This document shows, in pieces, positions 44,349-52,979 of a stretch of DNA of 64,000 nucleotides. How positions within the stretch are numbered: position 1 is the first letter of the stretch; the number at the start of each line of letters is the position of its first letter. The DNA comes from Treponema sp. (GTDB taxonomy: Bacteria; Spirochaetota; Spirochaetia; Treponematales; Breznakiellaceae). The notes beneath the pieces were generated by a model. That model worked only from the letters and a program-made list of their open reading frames with translations. It searched no databases and was not told the origin of the DNA. Both the position numbers and the translations under genes were made by a program. The stretch covers positions 6,405-70,404 of the forward strand of contig JAITSE010000101.1 in NCBI GenBank assembly GCA_031288005.1, read 5' to 3'.

Positions 44349-45806
44349 ATGGACAGCTTACAAAAAGCGGCGCTGCTTTACCCGGCGGCGGATGCGGAGG
44401 AAGACAAGTTATCCGAGGAGTGCGGGGTCTTTGGCGTGTTCTGCGAGGACCCGGAAAAGGATATGGCGCCCCTGGTGTACTACGGACTCTTTGCATTGCA
44501 GCACAGGGGCCAGGAAAGCGCGGGCATCGCGGCGGTCAAAGATAAAAACATCGAGTGCCGGAAAGGGATGGGCCTTGTGGGAGAGGTGTTCAGCCCGGAA
44601 CTCATCGCGGGGATAAAGGGTTCCGCGGCCATAGGCCATGTGCGCTACTCTACCTGCGGTTCCAGCGTCATAGAAAACGCGCAGCCCTTTGTAAGCCGCT
44701 CTAAGCTGGGTCCCATAGCCGTGGCCCATAACGGAACCCTGACTAACGCCGACGTGGTCCGGGAACTCCTTGAGGACGCGGGGATAGGCTTTACCTCTTC
44801 AAGCGACAGCGAGGTAATCGTCAACCTTATCGCGAAGAATTACCGGAAGGGCCTTGAGCGGGCCTTAACGGATACTATAAAATTCATCAAGGGTTCCTAT
44901 GCTCTGGTGGTCCTTGCGGGCGAATCTATGGTCGGCGCCCGGGACCCCAACGGGATCAGGCCCCTCTGCCTGGGCAAATTCGGCGGCGGCTGGATTCTGG
45001 CAAGCGAGTCCTGCGCTGTTGACGCGGTGGACGGGGAGTTTGTCCGGGACATAGAGCCGGGGGAACTGGTGATTATTAACCGGGACGGGGTTTTCTCTTT
45101 TTTGTACAGCGAAAAAACCAGGCGGGCGTCCTGTTCTTTTGAATACATCTACTTCGCCCGGCCTGACACTCTCATTGACGGCGTGGATGTTTACGGCTCC
45201 AGGATCAGGGCGGGGGAAATATTGGGCAGGGAATCGGCGCTGGAAGCGGACCTGGTGATAGGCGTCCCTGACTCAGGCGCTCCTGCGGCCATAGGTTACG
45301 GCAGGGCTACGGGTACTCCTTTCGGCCTGGGGATAGTGAAAAGCAAATATGTGGGCCGCACCTTCATCTCGCCGAATCAGGAGATGCGGGAAAAGGCGGT
45401 CTCGGTAAAGCACAACGTGATCCGCAGCGAGGTGGCGGGTAAGCGGGTGGTGGTCATCGACGATTCTATAGTCCGGGGTACAACAAGCCGGCACCTGGTC
45501 TCCATCCTGCGGAAGGCCGGGGCCAGGGAAGTTCACTTCCGGGTCTGTTCCCCGCCGGTCCGTTTTCCATGTTACTTCGGCATAGATACTCCCCACCGCA
45601 AAGACCTGATCAGCAACGGCAGCAGCGTCTCAGAGCTTTGCGACGCCCTTGACGCGGACAGTTTGGCTTTCATCTCGGTGGAGGGCCTTCTGGAAGCCCT
45701 GGACGGAGGGAAACTTCGCTCCGGGGAGGGCCGCCATGATGGGTCTTACTGTCTTGGCTGCTTTACAGGAGAGTATCCTGTTTCTGTACACGGAGAAACG
45801 AGTTAA
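44349..45806 (+). CDS. purF: Amidophosphoribosyltransferase
   Basis: A 485-residue enzyme catalysing the first committed step of purine synthesis, replacing the pyrophosphate of PRPP with an amino group from glutamine. An N-terminal propeptide of about 25 residues precedes the nucleophile Cys (EECGVFGVF). The glutaminase half has LQHRGQESAGIA and GHVRYSTCG, and the transferase half has the PRPP loop VVVIDDSIVRGTT. It starts 2 bases after purC. Feedback inhibition by purine nucleotides is a family trait; nothing in the DNA upstream suggests a purine riboswitch. Confidence 0.97.
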   Translation: MDSLQKAALLYPAADAEEDKLSEECGVFGVFCEDPEKDMAPLVYYGLFALQHRGQESAGIAAVKDKNIECRKGMGLVGEVFSPELIAGIKGSAAIGHVRYSTCGSSVIENAQPFVSRSKLGPIAVAHNGTLTNADVVRELLEDAGIGFTSSSDSEVIVNLIAKNYRKGLERALTDTIKFIKGSYALVVLAGESMVGARDPNGIRPLCLGKFGGGWILASESCAVDAVDGEFVRDIEPGELVIINRDGVFSFLYSEKTRRASCSFEYIYFARPDTLIDGVDVYGSRIRAGEILGRESALEADLVIGVPDSGAPAAIGYGRATGTPFGLGIVKSKYVGRTFISPNQEMREKAVSVKHNVIRSEVAGKRVVVIDDSIVRGTTSRHLVSILRKAGAREVHFRVCSPPVRFPCYFGIDTPHRKDLISNGSSVSELCDALDADSLAFISVEGLLEALDGGKLRSGEGRHDGSYCLGCFTGEYPVSVHGETS

Positions 45807-45863
45807 ACCGCGGTTTTCATTCACGGCGGCTTTGAGATCGTTAATCTGAAACCGCAAATTTTG

Positions 45864-46673
45864 CTATAAAATTTCCAGTTCCTGTTCAACTTCTCCGAGG
45901 CGTTTGGTAAGGGAGGCTATGGTCCGTTCCAGGCGGAGTTTTTCCTTTTCAAGCCTGGCGCGCTGCTCCTCATCAGTGAGAGGCGCTGAAGGGGAAGCCG
46001 CTCTCCCACCGCGGACCCCGGTTTTAACCGTATCAGGGCTCTTGCCTCTGATTAGGGCCTGCTCGGCGGCCATACGCTCATCATCATTTCGGATCCCCGC
46101 AAGAAAGCGCATATTGTCGGGGCCAAGCTGCGGGTTGAGGTTGTATTGATACATTTTTATGGCGGTACTCGCGGCAAGGCGGGGTATACACAGTACCCGG
46201 TCAACATAGTCCTCGAAGCGGGCGTCTATGGCGGAGCATAGTTCGTGGGCCCGCAGAAGGTGCATACCCAATTCTTTTACAAGACTGCCGTTCTCCCGGA
46301 GGTATTTGCCGCGTATGGTTTCGGTTAATTCCGCCAGTTCCGGGGAATCTGCGAATACATTTTTGTATACCCCCTGGGCTTCCGCTTTTTCCAGCAGGCC
46401 GTGGAATATGGCCCAGAATTCCGCCGTGTGGGACCGGGACGGCAGCCTGCCGCACCGGGAGCAGGCGTGGAGATGATGGGCGTATTCGTGGATGGCTGTG
46501 TAAACAAGAAGATTGCCGTCGTTAAAATTCCGGTTATGAATGATGATTTCCCGGGTTTCAGGCTTGTAAAGCCCGTTGACTTTCCTGCTTTTTTTGCCAG
46601 AAAAGATCAACTGAAAATCCAAGGGAGCATCTTCTATTGAAAGCAGGGCTTCTTTTACTTGATCCTGATTCAT
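45864..46673 (-). CDS. HExxH metallopeptidase-like protein with coiled-coil tail
   Basis: A 269-residue soluble protein. Residues about 58-78 contain AIHEYAHHLHACSRCG, an HExxH zinc motif followed by CxxC, with SHTAEFW after it, resembling SprT/ImmA-type minimal metallopeptidase sites. The C-terminal ~45 residues are a charged coiled coil (RARLEKEKLRLERTIASLTK). No signal peptide. The family was not recognised beyond the zinc motif, and proteolysis is not assured. It lies 9 bases downstream of rsmE on the same strand and converges with purF. Confidence 0.8.
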   Translation of the reverse strand: MNQDQVKEALLSIEDAPLDFQLIFSGKKSRKVNGLYKPETREIIIHNRNFNDGNLLVYTAIHEYAHHLHACSRCGRLPSRSHTAEFWAIFHGLLEKAEAQGVYKNVFADSPELAELTETIRGKYLRENGSLVKELGMHLLRAHELCSAIDARFEDYVDRVLCIPRLAASTAIKMYQYNLNPQLGPDNMRFLAGIRNDDERMAAEQALIRGKSPDTVKTGVRGGRAASPSAPLTDEEQRARLEKEKLRLERTIASLTKRLGEVEQELEIL

Positions 46674-46682
46674 AGAGCCAGT

Positions 46683-47429
46683 CTACTCAAGAACGCCGAT
46701 TTTTTCCATAGCTAGAATCGCCGCCGCTATACAGGCGGTTTCAGTTCTAAGCGCCCTCTGTCCCATGGAGAGACGGAGGAAGCCGGCATCGTTCAGCAGG
46801 CCCCGTTCCCACTCCGACCAGCCCCGTTCAGGGCCTACCGCAATCACCAGGGGCCTGTTTTCCGGGGCTGCACAGGCGAAGCCGCCATGGGGCCGTACAT
46901 TGTCCGCGGCTATGAGCGCCGCCTGGCCGTTCCAGTCAGCGGCGGCCTCCCAGGGGCGCTCCATAAGCCATGAACTTAGGTCTCTGAACACCCGCAGCGC
47001 GGGGAGGCGAGTATCTCTCGCTTGGACGGCTCCTTCGATCATGGCGGTCCGGGCCCCTCCGTTATTCAAAAAATTGGCGTCCCGGTAACTTTTTTCCCCC
47101 ATATCCGTGCCAAGAAGGTCTATCGCTTCAATGCCCAGATTGGAGAGGTCCCGAAGGATCCGTCTAAGCTGTATGGGCCGGGGAAAACCCACCGCCATCC
47201 TTATAGGAAGACGAGGGGGCGGATCTTCCCGCAGGTCCAGGGTATACCGCAGAACGCCGTTCGGCTCTATGGATTCGATGCGTCCGATTCCGGTGCGTCC
47301 CTCCAGGATTCCCGCTGTAAATTTATCGCCAGCCTTTTTATGAAGTGTCTTGAGGATGTGTACAGTCCGTGCATCCTGTTTTATGAGCGGCGCTCCAGCT
47401 TCGCTAGGCTCAAAAAGAATGATATTCAT
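46683..47429 (-). CDS. rsmE: 16S rRNA m3U1498 methyltransferase
   Basis: A 248-residue SPOUT-family methyltransferase modifying U1498 of 16S rRNA in the decoding region. The deep-knot SAM site is visible as AVGPERGWSEWE and LSMGQRALRTETACIAA, with the N-terminal PUA-like domain (RTVHILKTLHKKAGDKF). The frame is open to 47504, but those 25 residues read through a dispersed repeat; ATG at 47429 with GGAAG upstream is preferred. Probably co-transcribed with the HExxH gene downstream. Confidence 0.93.
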   Translation of the reverse strand: MNIILFEPSEAGAPLIKQDARTVHILKTLHKKAGDKFTAGILEGRTGIGRIESIEPNGVLRYTLDLREDPPPRLPIRMAVGFPRPIQLRRILRDLSNLGIEAIDLLGTDMGEKSYRDANFLNNGGARTAMIEGAVQARDTRLPALRVFRDLSSWLMERPWEAAADWNGQAALIAADNVRPHGGFACAAPENRPLVIAVGPERGWSEWERGLLNDAGFLRLSMGQRALRTETACIAAAILAMEKIGVLE

Positions 47430-47462
47430 AGGTTCTTCCTTGCATGACGCGCTTGTGAACGG

Positions 47463-47508
47463 GATTCCCCAAAGGCGGCGCGCGTTGAGTTCCAGACTAC
47501 GCAAAGCG
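47463..47508. repeat. Partial copy of the dispersed LGIKP-type repeat
   Basis: This stretch (CCCCAAAGG...TTGAGTTCCAG...CGCAAAGCG) matches 49859-49904 in the same orientation with scattered differences. The two copies lie outside the hairpin repeats on either side of the restriction remnant. Confidence 0.65.
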
Positions 47509-47548
47509 TCCTGCCATGAAGGGCGGGGCGGGCATTGCTTTAATAGAG

Positions 47549-47812
47549 TTGTTCAACAACTAAATTAATTGAACAACTCTAATATTGGACTTGGCGAACC
47601 AGGAGACCTCTGAGACTTGCAACCTTCGGTTGCCTGAGTCTCCGGTCTCAGGTTCGATGATAACCTGTTTTACTGAACCCTGGAACTTGCAGTTCCTTAG
47701 GGTTCGGGTTATCTCGGACTTTAGTCCGCAACAAGTCTCGCAAAATACTACGTATTTTGCCGGTTTTTATAAGGAATTTATTCGATAACTGAAGTTATCG
47801 AATAACTCTATT
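47549..47812. repeat. Nested palindrome block, left flank of the restriction island
   Basis: Positions 47596-47655 form a four-level nested palindrome. From outside in, the arms are GAACC/GGTTC, GAGACC/GGTCTC, AGACT/AGTCT and GCAACC-ttc-GGTTGC. A GGAAC-ttgca-GTTCC hairpin inside AACCCT/AGGGTT arms follows around 47676-47703. Positions 47731-47812 (ACAAGTCTCGCAAAAT... to ...CTATT) match 49707-49786 in direct orientation at roughly 80 percent by eye. No gene is seen between 47430 and 47943. Confidence 0.8.
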
Positions 47813-47943
47813 CTGTAACTTTTTTATCACGTTCAATATTTCCGGTAATTTTATTTTTCCAGTAATCTTAATAGTTTCCTAATTCGACATCAAGAGAAGG
47901 CAAGTCTCTAATTTTCCAATTATTCCCATGCCAATAATCACCG

Positions 47944-48270
47944 TCAATCAACCAACCCCGCCGCAGAGCAGCGGGGTATGGTTGTTCTCATAAGGTATTT
48001 ATATTCGGGTTTAATACCCAGGGAGCTTGCTCCCATATGACCGCCGCAGAACCTCCCCCGCGCAAGCGGGTTCTTGGGTATTAAATCCTCAACACGAATA
48101 AATTCATCACCATTAACATTACTGGCATCTGGAAATAGTTCTTCTCTCGATAAATCTGTATCGTGAATTAAAAACTGTTCCACTTCCTCGTATAAATAAA
48201 ACGTTTTTCCCGCATAGATACCACTTTGTATTTTATTCCAGTCTCTTAAAAAAATAACATAAATTTTCAT
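47944..48270 (-). CDS. Small protein of the restriction locus, C-terminus replaced by a repeat
   Basis: A 108-codon frame starting at ATG 48270 with an AGGAGAG ribosome site, 14 bases after the DUF3883 gene. Residues 1-63 (MKIYVIFLRDWNKIQSGIYA...) look like a genuine small protein of unknown family. From about residue 64 the sequence (PKNPLARGRFCGG...SLGIKPEYKYL) is read from the inverted repeat at 48008-48088 and an adjoining palindrome at 47949-47984. The original tail was therefore probably lost when the repeat arrived. The product may be a truncated or chimeric protein; its role in the locus is unknown. Confidence 0.55.
   Translation of the reverse strand: MKIYVIFLRDWNKIQSGIYAGKTFYLYEEVEQFLIHDTDLSREELFPDASNVNGDEFIRVEDLIPKNPLARGRFCGGHMGASSLGIKPEYKYLMRTTIPRCSAAGLVD
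47949..48088. repeat. Nested inverted repeat inserted in the 3' end of a small gene
   Basis: GGTTTAATACCCA (48008-48020) pairs with TGGGTATTAAATCC (48075-48088). Inside lie GGGAGC-tt-GCTCCC (48021-48034) and CCCGC-gcaa-GCGGG within AGAACC/GGTTCT arms (about 48049-48074). A further pair, CCCCGC/GCGGGG within AACCAA/TTGTT-like arms, lies at 47949-47984. The G/C-rich stems stand out in A/T-rich DNA. Confidence 0.75.
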
Positions 48271-48284
48271 CGTTCTCTCCTTTG

Positions 48285-49034
48285 CTAAATTGAAGTTACA
48301 TAACTGGTTTGAATTACCTTTCGCTCGACACGCTGGAAATCCAGTCTTCCATCAACTGGATTAAAATACAGTTTGTGATATGGCGTTTCCGCGAAATTTG
48401 CTACTACGAACAGGCAATACTTCCATTTTAATTCCCTTGCAATCACAAATTCTTTTTCTGTCATCATAATATTGCCGTAAGAAAGATTTAATCCTTTCAC
48501 TTCAACACAATAAAATTCATTATCCCACATCGTCTTGAAGTCAAAGCCACAGGCCAGATTAGTCGCGTCAAATAAACCATGGCCTATGAATTCGGGAACT
48601 GACAAATAATTTTTCTTGAAATATTCTTCGGCAGCTTTACCTGTTAATAACCGTTTGGCTACGCTCTCTTCAGTTTTATTTTCAGTCGAAAACTGTTTAA
48701 CAAATTTTTCAATTTCATAATTATTGATTGTTAAATTTTTTATTAACCTGGTGAAATCATTGAAATTTAAACTTTCGAATCGTAGCATGATTTCACTGCA
48801 ATAATCGCGCAATTCTCGTTTATGCCAGCCTTTGCGCTGATTGGGAAAATATGGGTCAAATTCGTCACGATAATTTTTTATTGATGCGGGTTTTACGCCA
48901 ATCGAATATCCAAAAACATTAAATGCCTGAATAGCGCTGTCAAAACCTAATTCATGTAATCCAAGCGTATCAAACTTTGAGAGATACAAACCTATCAATA
49001 TTGCTTTTTCACGAACTGAAAATACGTTATCCAT
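48285..49034 (-). CDS. DUF3883 protein, putative restriction endonuclease
   Basis: A 249-residue protein. Near the C-terminus a PD-(D/E)xK-like nuclease core is visible: GFDF (Asp165) and, 13 residues later, CVEVKGLN (Glu178, Lys180), as in the DUF3883 domain common in restriction and defence proteins. The N-terminal half is helical. ATG 49034 with GGAA upstream is preferred; the longer frame to 49193 is a shadow of the methyltransferase. The gene overlaps the 3' end of the truncated methyltransferase by 8 bases. It is A/T-rich compared with the flanks, a sign of transfer. If active it would need a protecting methyltransferase, which is broken here, so it may be inactive or serve another role. 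Confidence 0.75.
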   Translation of the reverse strand: MDNVFSVREKAILIGLYLSKFDTLGLHELGFDSAIQAFNVFGYSIGVKPASIKNYRDEFDPYFPNQRKGWHKRELRDYCSEIMLRFESLNFNDFTRLIKNLTINNYEIEKFVKQFSTENKTEESVAKRLLTGKAAEEYFKKNYLSVPEFIGHGLFDATNLACGFDFKTMWDNEFYCVEVKGLNLSYGNIMMTEKEFVIARELKWKYCLFVVANFAETPYHKLYFNPVDGRLDFQRVERKVIQTSYVTSI

Positions 49035-49419
49035 AATATTCCTGTTCAAGAAAAATAACTTTAGGCTTAAAGGCTTCGGCAAACCGGATAATTTCAAACA
49101 AAAGAGGGCCGCGAATATCGTTAAGGGAATTTTGTTTTCCCGCAAGCGAAAATGGCTGGCATGGAGGTCCTCCAAAAAGCAAATCCAATTCATGCGCTTT
49201 TATATGACATTCTTTCATTAATTGGCTGGGATCAATTTCTCTTATATCATTTTCGATAACAAGCGTTTTCCTCTTTTCCCGCTCAGCGGCGGCGCGGAAC
49301 GTTTGACAACAGTACTGGTCGAGTTCAATTTCGGCGAGAACTTCAAATTCGGCTTTTCGCACACCTATATCCATGCCGCCTGCGCCGGAAAAAAGACTTA
49401 ATGCCCGCAGTTGTTTCAT
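49027..49419 (-). pseudogene. DNA cytosine-5 methyltransferase, truncated after motif V
   Basis: A 130-codon remnant of a C5-methyltransferase. Motif I is FSGAGGMDIG (10-19), the catalytic loop GGPPCQPFS has Cys87, and motif V is around DIRGPLLFEIIRF (101-113). Motif VI should read FLENV near residue 123, but the sequence runs FLEQEYYG and stops. The target-recognition domain and motifs VIII-X are absent from the following DNA, which is instead the DUF3883 gene in another frame. A deletion joining the middle of motif VI to the ribosome site of the next gene explains this. The remnant cannot be a working methyltransferase. The gene is A/T-rich like its partner. Confidence 0.88.
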
Positions 49420-49655
49420 CGTTTGTCCCGTCTTGCCGGTTTGCGTTTCGGTTTTATCATAACGTAAAATATAGTAAGAAATTGCCTGCCGCTGCCGGCT
49501 TCGGATTTTTAACTCCGAATTCGGTGTTCAAACCTTAATTTTTGGATTTCAGCATCCAGAATTAACATTTTGAACTCTAATCCAGCCTACTATATCATAA
49601 AAAAATGAGTAAGCAAAGATAGAAAATTTATATTAGCCGCCAAATTTGTATATTG
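49420..49655. other. A/T-rich intergenic DNA upstream of the restriction remnant
   Basis: No gene seen. It should contain the promoter of the leftward restriction genes; no unambiguous -35/-10 pair was picked out. Confidence 0.3.
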
Positions 49656-49904
49656 GACTTGTTCAACAACCTGTTCCAATGAACCCTATCGAGTTCGGGT
49701 TGTTGAACAAGTCTCGCAAAATGCTATGCATTTTGCTGTTTTTAAGTGGAATTTGTTCGATAGCTGAAGTTATCGAACAAGTCTATTTTTAACACAAAGC
49801 GCCGACATGGATGGCGGCCTACCAAATTTTTAGTTTTTTTATTCACGGCAAAGGGTTTAATCCCCAAAAGGTGGTCATCGCTGAGTTCCAGATTGCGCAA
49901 AGCG
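49656..49904. repeat. Hairpin repeats, right flank of the restriction island
   Basis: GTTCAACAACC at 49669-49679 pairs with GGTTGTTGAAC at about 49699-49709. Positions 49707-49786 repeat 47731-47812 in direct orientation, with TTCGATA...TATCGAA pairing inside. Positions 49841-49904 form the longest copy of the second dispersed repeat (ATTCACGGCAAAGGGTTTAA at its left end, GAGTTCCAG...CGCAAAGCG at its right). Read leftwards, it encodes LLGIKPFAVNK, a phrase also read from the copy at 63917. Confidence 0.7.
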
Positions 49905-50007
49905 CCATATCTTGTAAAGTCCGCTGGCCGTGAAACAGTCTGCGGGTAACTGGATTTTTCCGCGCTTTCGGGTATAGTTATAAGGATCTCGACAGCGGAG
50001 GCCGGCT

Positions 50008-52902
50008 ATGCCGCAAGCAGCAAAAAAAACACAGCGGGACGAAAATTCCGCGCTTTATCTGATAGACGCCTATGGGCTAATCTACCGTTCCTACTTCGCG
50101 TTTCTGTCCCGCCCTCTGCGGAATGCCGAAGGCAGGAACATTTCCGCCCTTTTCGGTTTCGCCCGGACTCTGGTAAATCTTTTGGATGAGGGCGCTCCTG
50201 CCTGCGGGGACGCTGCGGGGAGCCTGCAAAAACCCCGGTACCTGGCGGCGGTTTTCGATTCGCGGACTCCCACTTTTCGGCATAAAAAATACCCCGAATA
50301 TAAGGCCACCCGGCAGAAGGCCCCGGAAGACCTCCATTCCCAGGTTCCTCTGGTGGAAGAAACCCTTCACGCTCTTGGGGTTCCGGTCTTGCGGGCCGAA
50401 GGCTACGAAGCGGACGACATCATCGCAACCTTGGTAGGCCGCTGCCGGGAAGAAGGCCGCGGGTGTTACATTTTTTCTACAGATAAAGACCTGCTTCAGC
50501 TTGTGGGGGAAGGCGTTTGGGAATTGCGGCCTTCCAAAGCGGCTTCTACCGGCAAAGGCGCTTATGAGCTTGTTGGCCCTGAGGAAGTCGCCGCCGAATG
50601 GGGAGTTCCCCCGGACAAGGTGCTGGACCTTCTCTCCCTTGCGGGAGACAGCTCTGACAATGTTCCCGGAGTAAAAGGCGTGGGCGATATAACAGCGGCT
50701 AAGCTCGTGGCCCGCTACGGTTCCCTGGACGGAGTTTACGGCAATATAGCAGGCATTAAAGGCGCTCTTGGAAAAAAACTTGCCGAAGGCAGGGAGAGCG
50801 CCTATTTTTCCCGTTCCCTCATCGCTCTGGAATACAAAGTGCCGCTGCCGCTTAAGAGCATAGAGGAACTTTCTGTAGAGAACCTGGACAGGCCAGCGGG
50901 CGCGAAGGTTCTCATGCTGGAAGGGGTGCGTCAGAGCGCCCTTGCTTTGGACCCATTGGCAGGCAATTCAGCCGGCCCTGAGAAAAGCGGCGCGATTTTT
51001 CCAGAAATTTCCCGCCCGGATGCCGGAGGAAAGGAAAATCCCGTCCGGGTTGATCCTTCGCTTTTAGGCGAAGGCAGATACCGGGCCGTCTTGGATATAA
51101 AAGAACTGGAAAAGATTCTTGCCCTGGCGCGTGAGCGGAAGCTGCTGGCTCTGGATTTTGAGACCGATTCCCTGGACGCATGGAATGCCCATCCCATTGG
51201 AGTATCTCTGGCGCTGCGGCCTGGGGAAGCCGTGTACGTACCCGTTGCGGGCCACAGGCTAAAGGCTAAAAGCGGGACCGGAGCTCAGGACCTTTTTGAG
51301 GAGCGTTCTCCTTTTGTTGATCCCTTGTACGTCCGCGGCGCACTTGCGGAAATACTCGCTGACCCGGCTATGACAGTCATTGCCCATAATGCTAAATACG
51401 ACTATGAGGTATCCAGGGGCTGGGGCATACCCCGCTGGCGCTGCGGAATCTGGGACACCATGGTCGCCGCCTGGCTCGACGACCCGGAGCGGAGCAGTTA
51501 TTCCCTGGACTCCCTGGCGGCCCCCCTCTTTGGCTGCGTTCCCACTGCCTACAGCAGCATAGTCCCAGACGGGGGCGTCTTTGCGGATGTAGACTTGGAT
51601 ACGGCTGTCCGCTATTCCGGGGAAGATGCCGACCTCACATTCAGGATGATGCGTTATTTGGAAGAGCGGCTGCAAAAAGCCGGTTCTAGCGAACTCTTTA
51701 CGAAAATTGAGATGCCTCTGCTTCCCATCCTGGCGGAAATGGAAGGCGCTGGAATCAGAATAGAGAAAAAGGCCCTCCGGGAATACGGAGCCGGTCTTGC
51801 CGGGGAATTGCGGGATATTGAGGCCCAGACTTATAAACTCGTGGGCCGGGAATTTAACCTGGGATCTCCCAAGCAACTCCAGGAAGTGCTTTTTACGGAA
51901 AGGAGGCTTAATCCCGGCAAGAAGATAAAGACGGGGTACTCCACGGATATGGCGGTCCTGGAAGAATTGGCCAGGCAAGATCCGGTACCAGCCCTGATTC
52001 TGCGGCACCGCGCCCTGTCCAAGCTCAAGTCAACCTATGTAGACACTCTGCCCGGACAGGCTGACAGCGAGAACCGCCTGCACACTCATTTTGTCCAGAC
52101 GGGCACCGCAACGGGCCGCCTTTCCAGCCGGGAACCTAACCTCCAGAATATTCCGGTCCGGGACGAGGCGGGCCGCCGCATCCGGGAAGCCTTTACCGCG
52201 GGGCCGGGCCGGGTCCTGATTTCCGCCGATTACAGCCAAATAGAGCTTGCGGTTCTGGCGCACCTTTCGGATGATGAAAACCTTATCGCCGCCTTCATGG
52301 AGAGGAAGGATGTCCACGTCAGGACCGCGGCCCTTATTTTCGGGACGCCGGCGGAGGAGATAAAACCGGATCAGCGGCGCATCGCAAAGACCATAAACTT
52401 TGGGGTGATGTACGGGATGAGCGCCTTCAGGCTTGCCAATGAACTTGGCATAAGCCGCGCCGAAGCCGCATCTTTCATCGAAGCCTACTTCAAGACTTAT
52501 GCGGGGGTGCGCCGGTATATAGACGGCCTGATAAAGCAGACTGAAGAAAGCGGTTTTGTCTCGACCATTTTTGGACGCCGCAGATATATTCAGGCGATTA
52601 ATTCCCGGAACAAGACCGAAAAAAGCGCGGCTGAACGGACGGCCGTCAATACGCCCATCCAGGGTTCCGCCGCGGACATCGTTAAAATTGCCATGATTAA
52701 ACTGGACCGAGTTCTGGTGGAAAAGAGGATCCCCGCAAAGCTTCTCCTTCAGGTTCACGACGAACTCATCCTGGAATCTCCTGGAGAGGATGCGCTCGGC
52801 GCGGCAAAGCTGGTCAGGGAGGTGATGGAGAGCGCTGTTACACTTAAAGTTCCTCTCAGGGTAAGCGTGGAAACCGGCAAACGCTGGGGTGATTTTCATT
52901 AA
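50008..52902 (+). CDS. polA: DNA polymerase I
   Basis: A 964-residue repair and primer-removal polymerase with all three domains. The 5'-3' exonuclease (LIDAYGLIYRSYFAF, EADDIIA, SLAGDSSDNVPGVKG) is followed by a 3'-5' proofreading domain with DFETDS, AHNAKYDYE and YSGEDAD present, so proofreading is probably active. The polymerase domain has SADYSQIELAVLAHLS (motif A), RRIAKTINFGVMYGMS (motif B) and LLQVHDELI (motif C). ATG 50008 has a GGAGG ribosome site, and TATAGT at 49973-49978 may be its -10 element. Confidence 0.97.
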   Translation: MPQAAKKTQRDENSALYLIDAYGLIYRSYFAFLSRPLRNAEGRNISALFGFARTLVNLLDEGAPACGDAAGSLQKPRYLAAVFDSRTPTFRHKKYPEYKATRQKAPEDLHSQVPLVEETLHALGVPVLRAEGYEADDIIATLVGRCREEGRGCYIFSTDKDLLQLVGEGVWELRPSKAASTGKGAYELVGPEEVAAEWGVPPDKVLDLLSLAGDSSDNVPGVKGVGDITAAKLVARYGSLDGVYGNIAGIKGALGKKLAEGRESAYFSRSLIALEYKVPLPLKSIEELSVENLDRPAGAKVLMLEGVRQSALALDPLAGNSAGPEKSGAIFPEISRPDAGGKENPVRVDPSLLGEGRYRAVLDIKELEKILALARERKLLALDFETDSLDAWNAHPIGVSLALRPGEAVYVPVAGHRLKAKSGTGAQDLFEERSPFVDPLYVRGALAEILADPAMTVIAHNAKYDYEVSRGWGIPRWRCGIWDTMVAAWLDDPERSSYSLDSLAAPLFGCVPTAYSSIVPDGGVFADVDLDTAVRYSGEDADLTFRMMRYLEERLQKAGSSELFTKIEMPLLPILAEMEGAGIRIEKKALREYGAGLAGELRDIEAQTYKLVGREFNLGSPKQLQEVLFTERRLNPGKKIKTGYSTDMAVLEELARQDPVPALILRHRALSKLKSTYVDTLPGQADSENRLHTHFVQTGTATGRLSSREPNLQNIPVRDEAGRRIREAFTAGPGRVLISADYSQIELAVLAHLSDDENLIAAFMERKDVHVRTAALIFGTPAEEIKPDQRRIAKTINFGVMYGMSAFRLANELGISRAEAASFIEAYFKTYAGVRRYIDGLIKQTEESGFVSTIFGRRRYIQAINSRNKTEKSAAERTAVNTPIQGSAADIVKIAMIKLDRVLVEKRIPAKLLLQVHDELILESPGEDALGAAKLVREVMESAVTLKVPLRVSVETGKRWGDFH

Positions 52903-52979
52903 GAGCTTGCCTGAAAAGAAACCGACGGCGTGTGTACTAAAGAATTTTATGCAATTATTTTGTGGAGGTTTATTTTATA

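Noticed and set aside
49035..49193. 53-codon upstream extension of the DUF3883 protein
   Set aside because: It is a shadow of the methyltransferase remnant; ATG 49034 has its own ribosome site.
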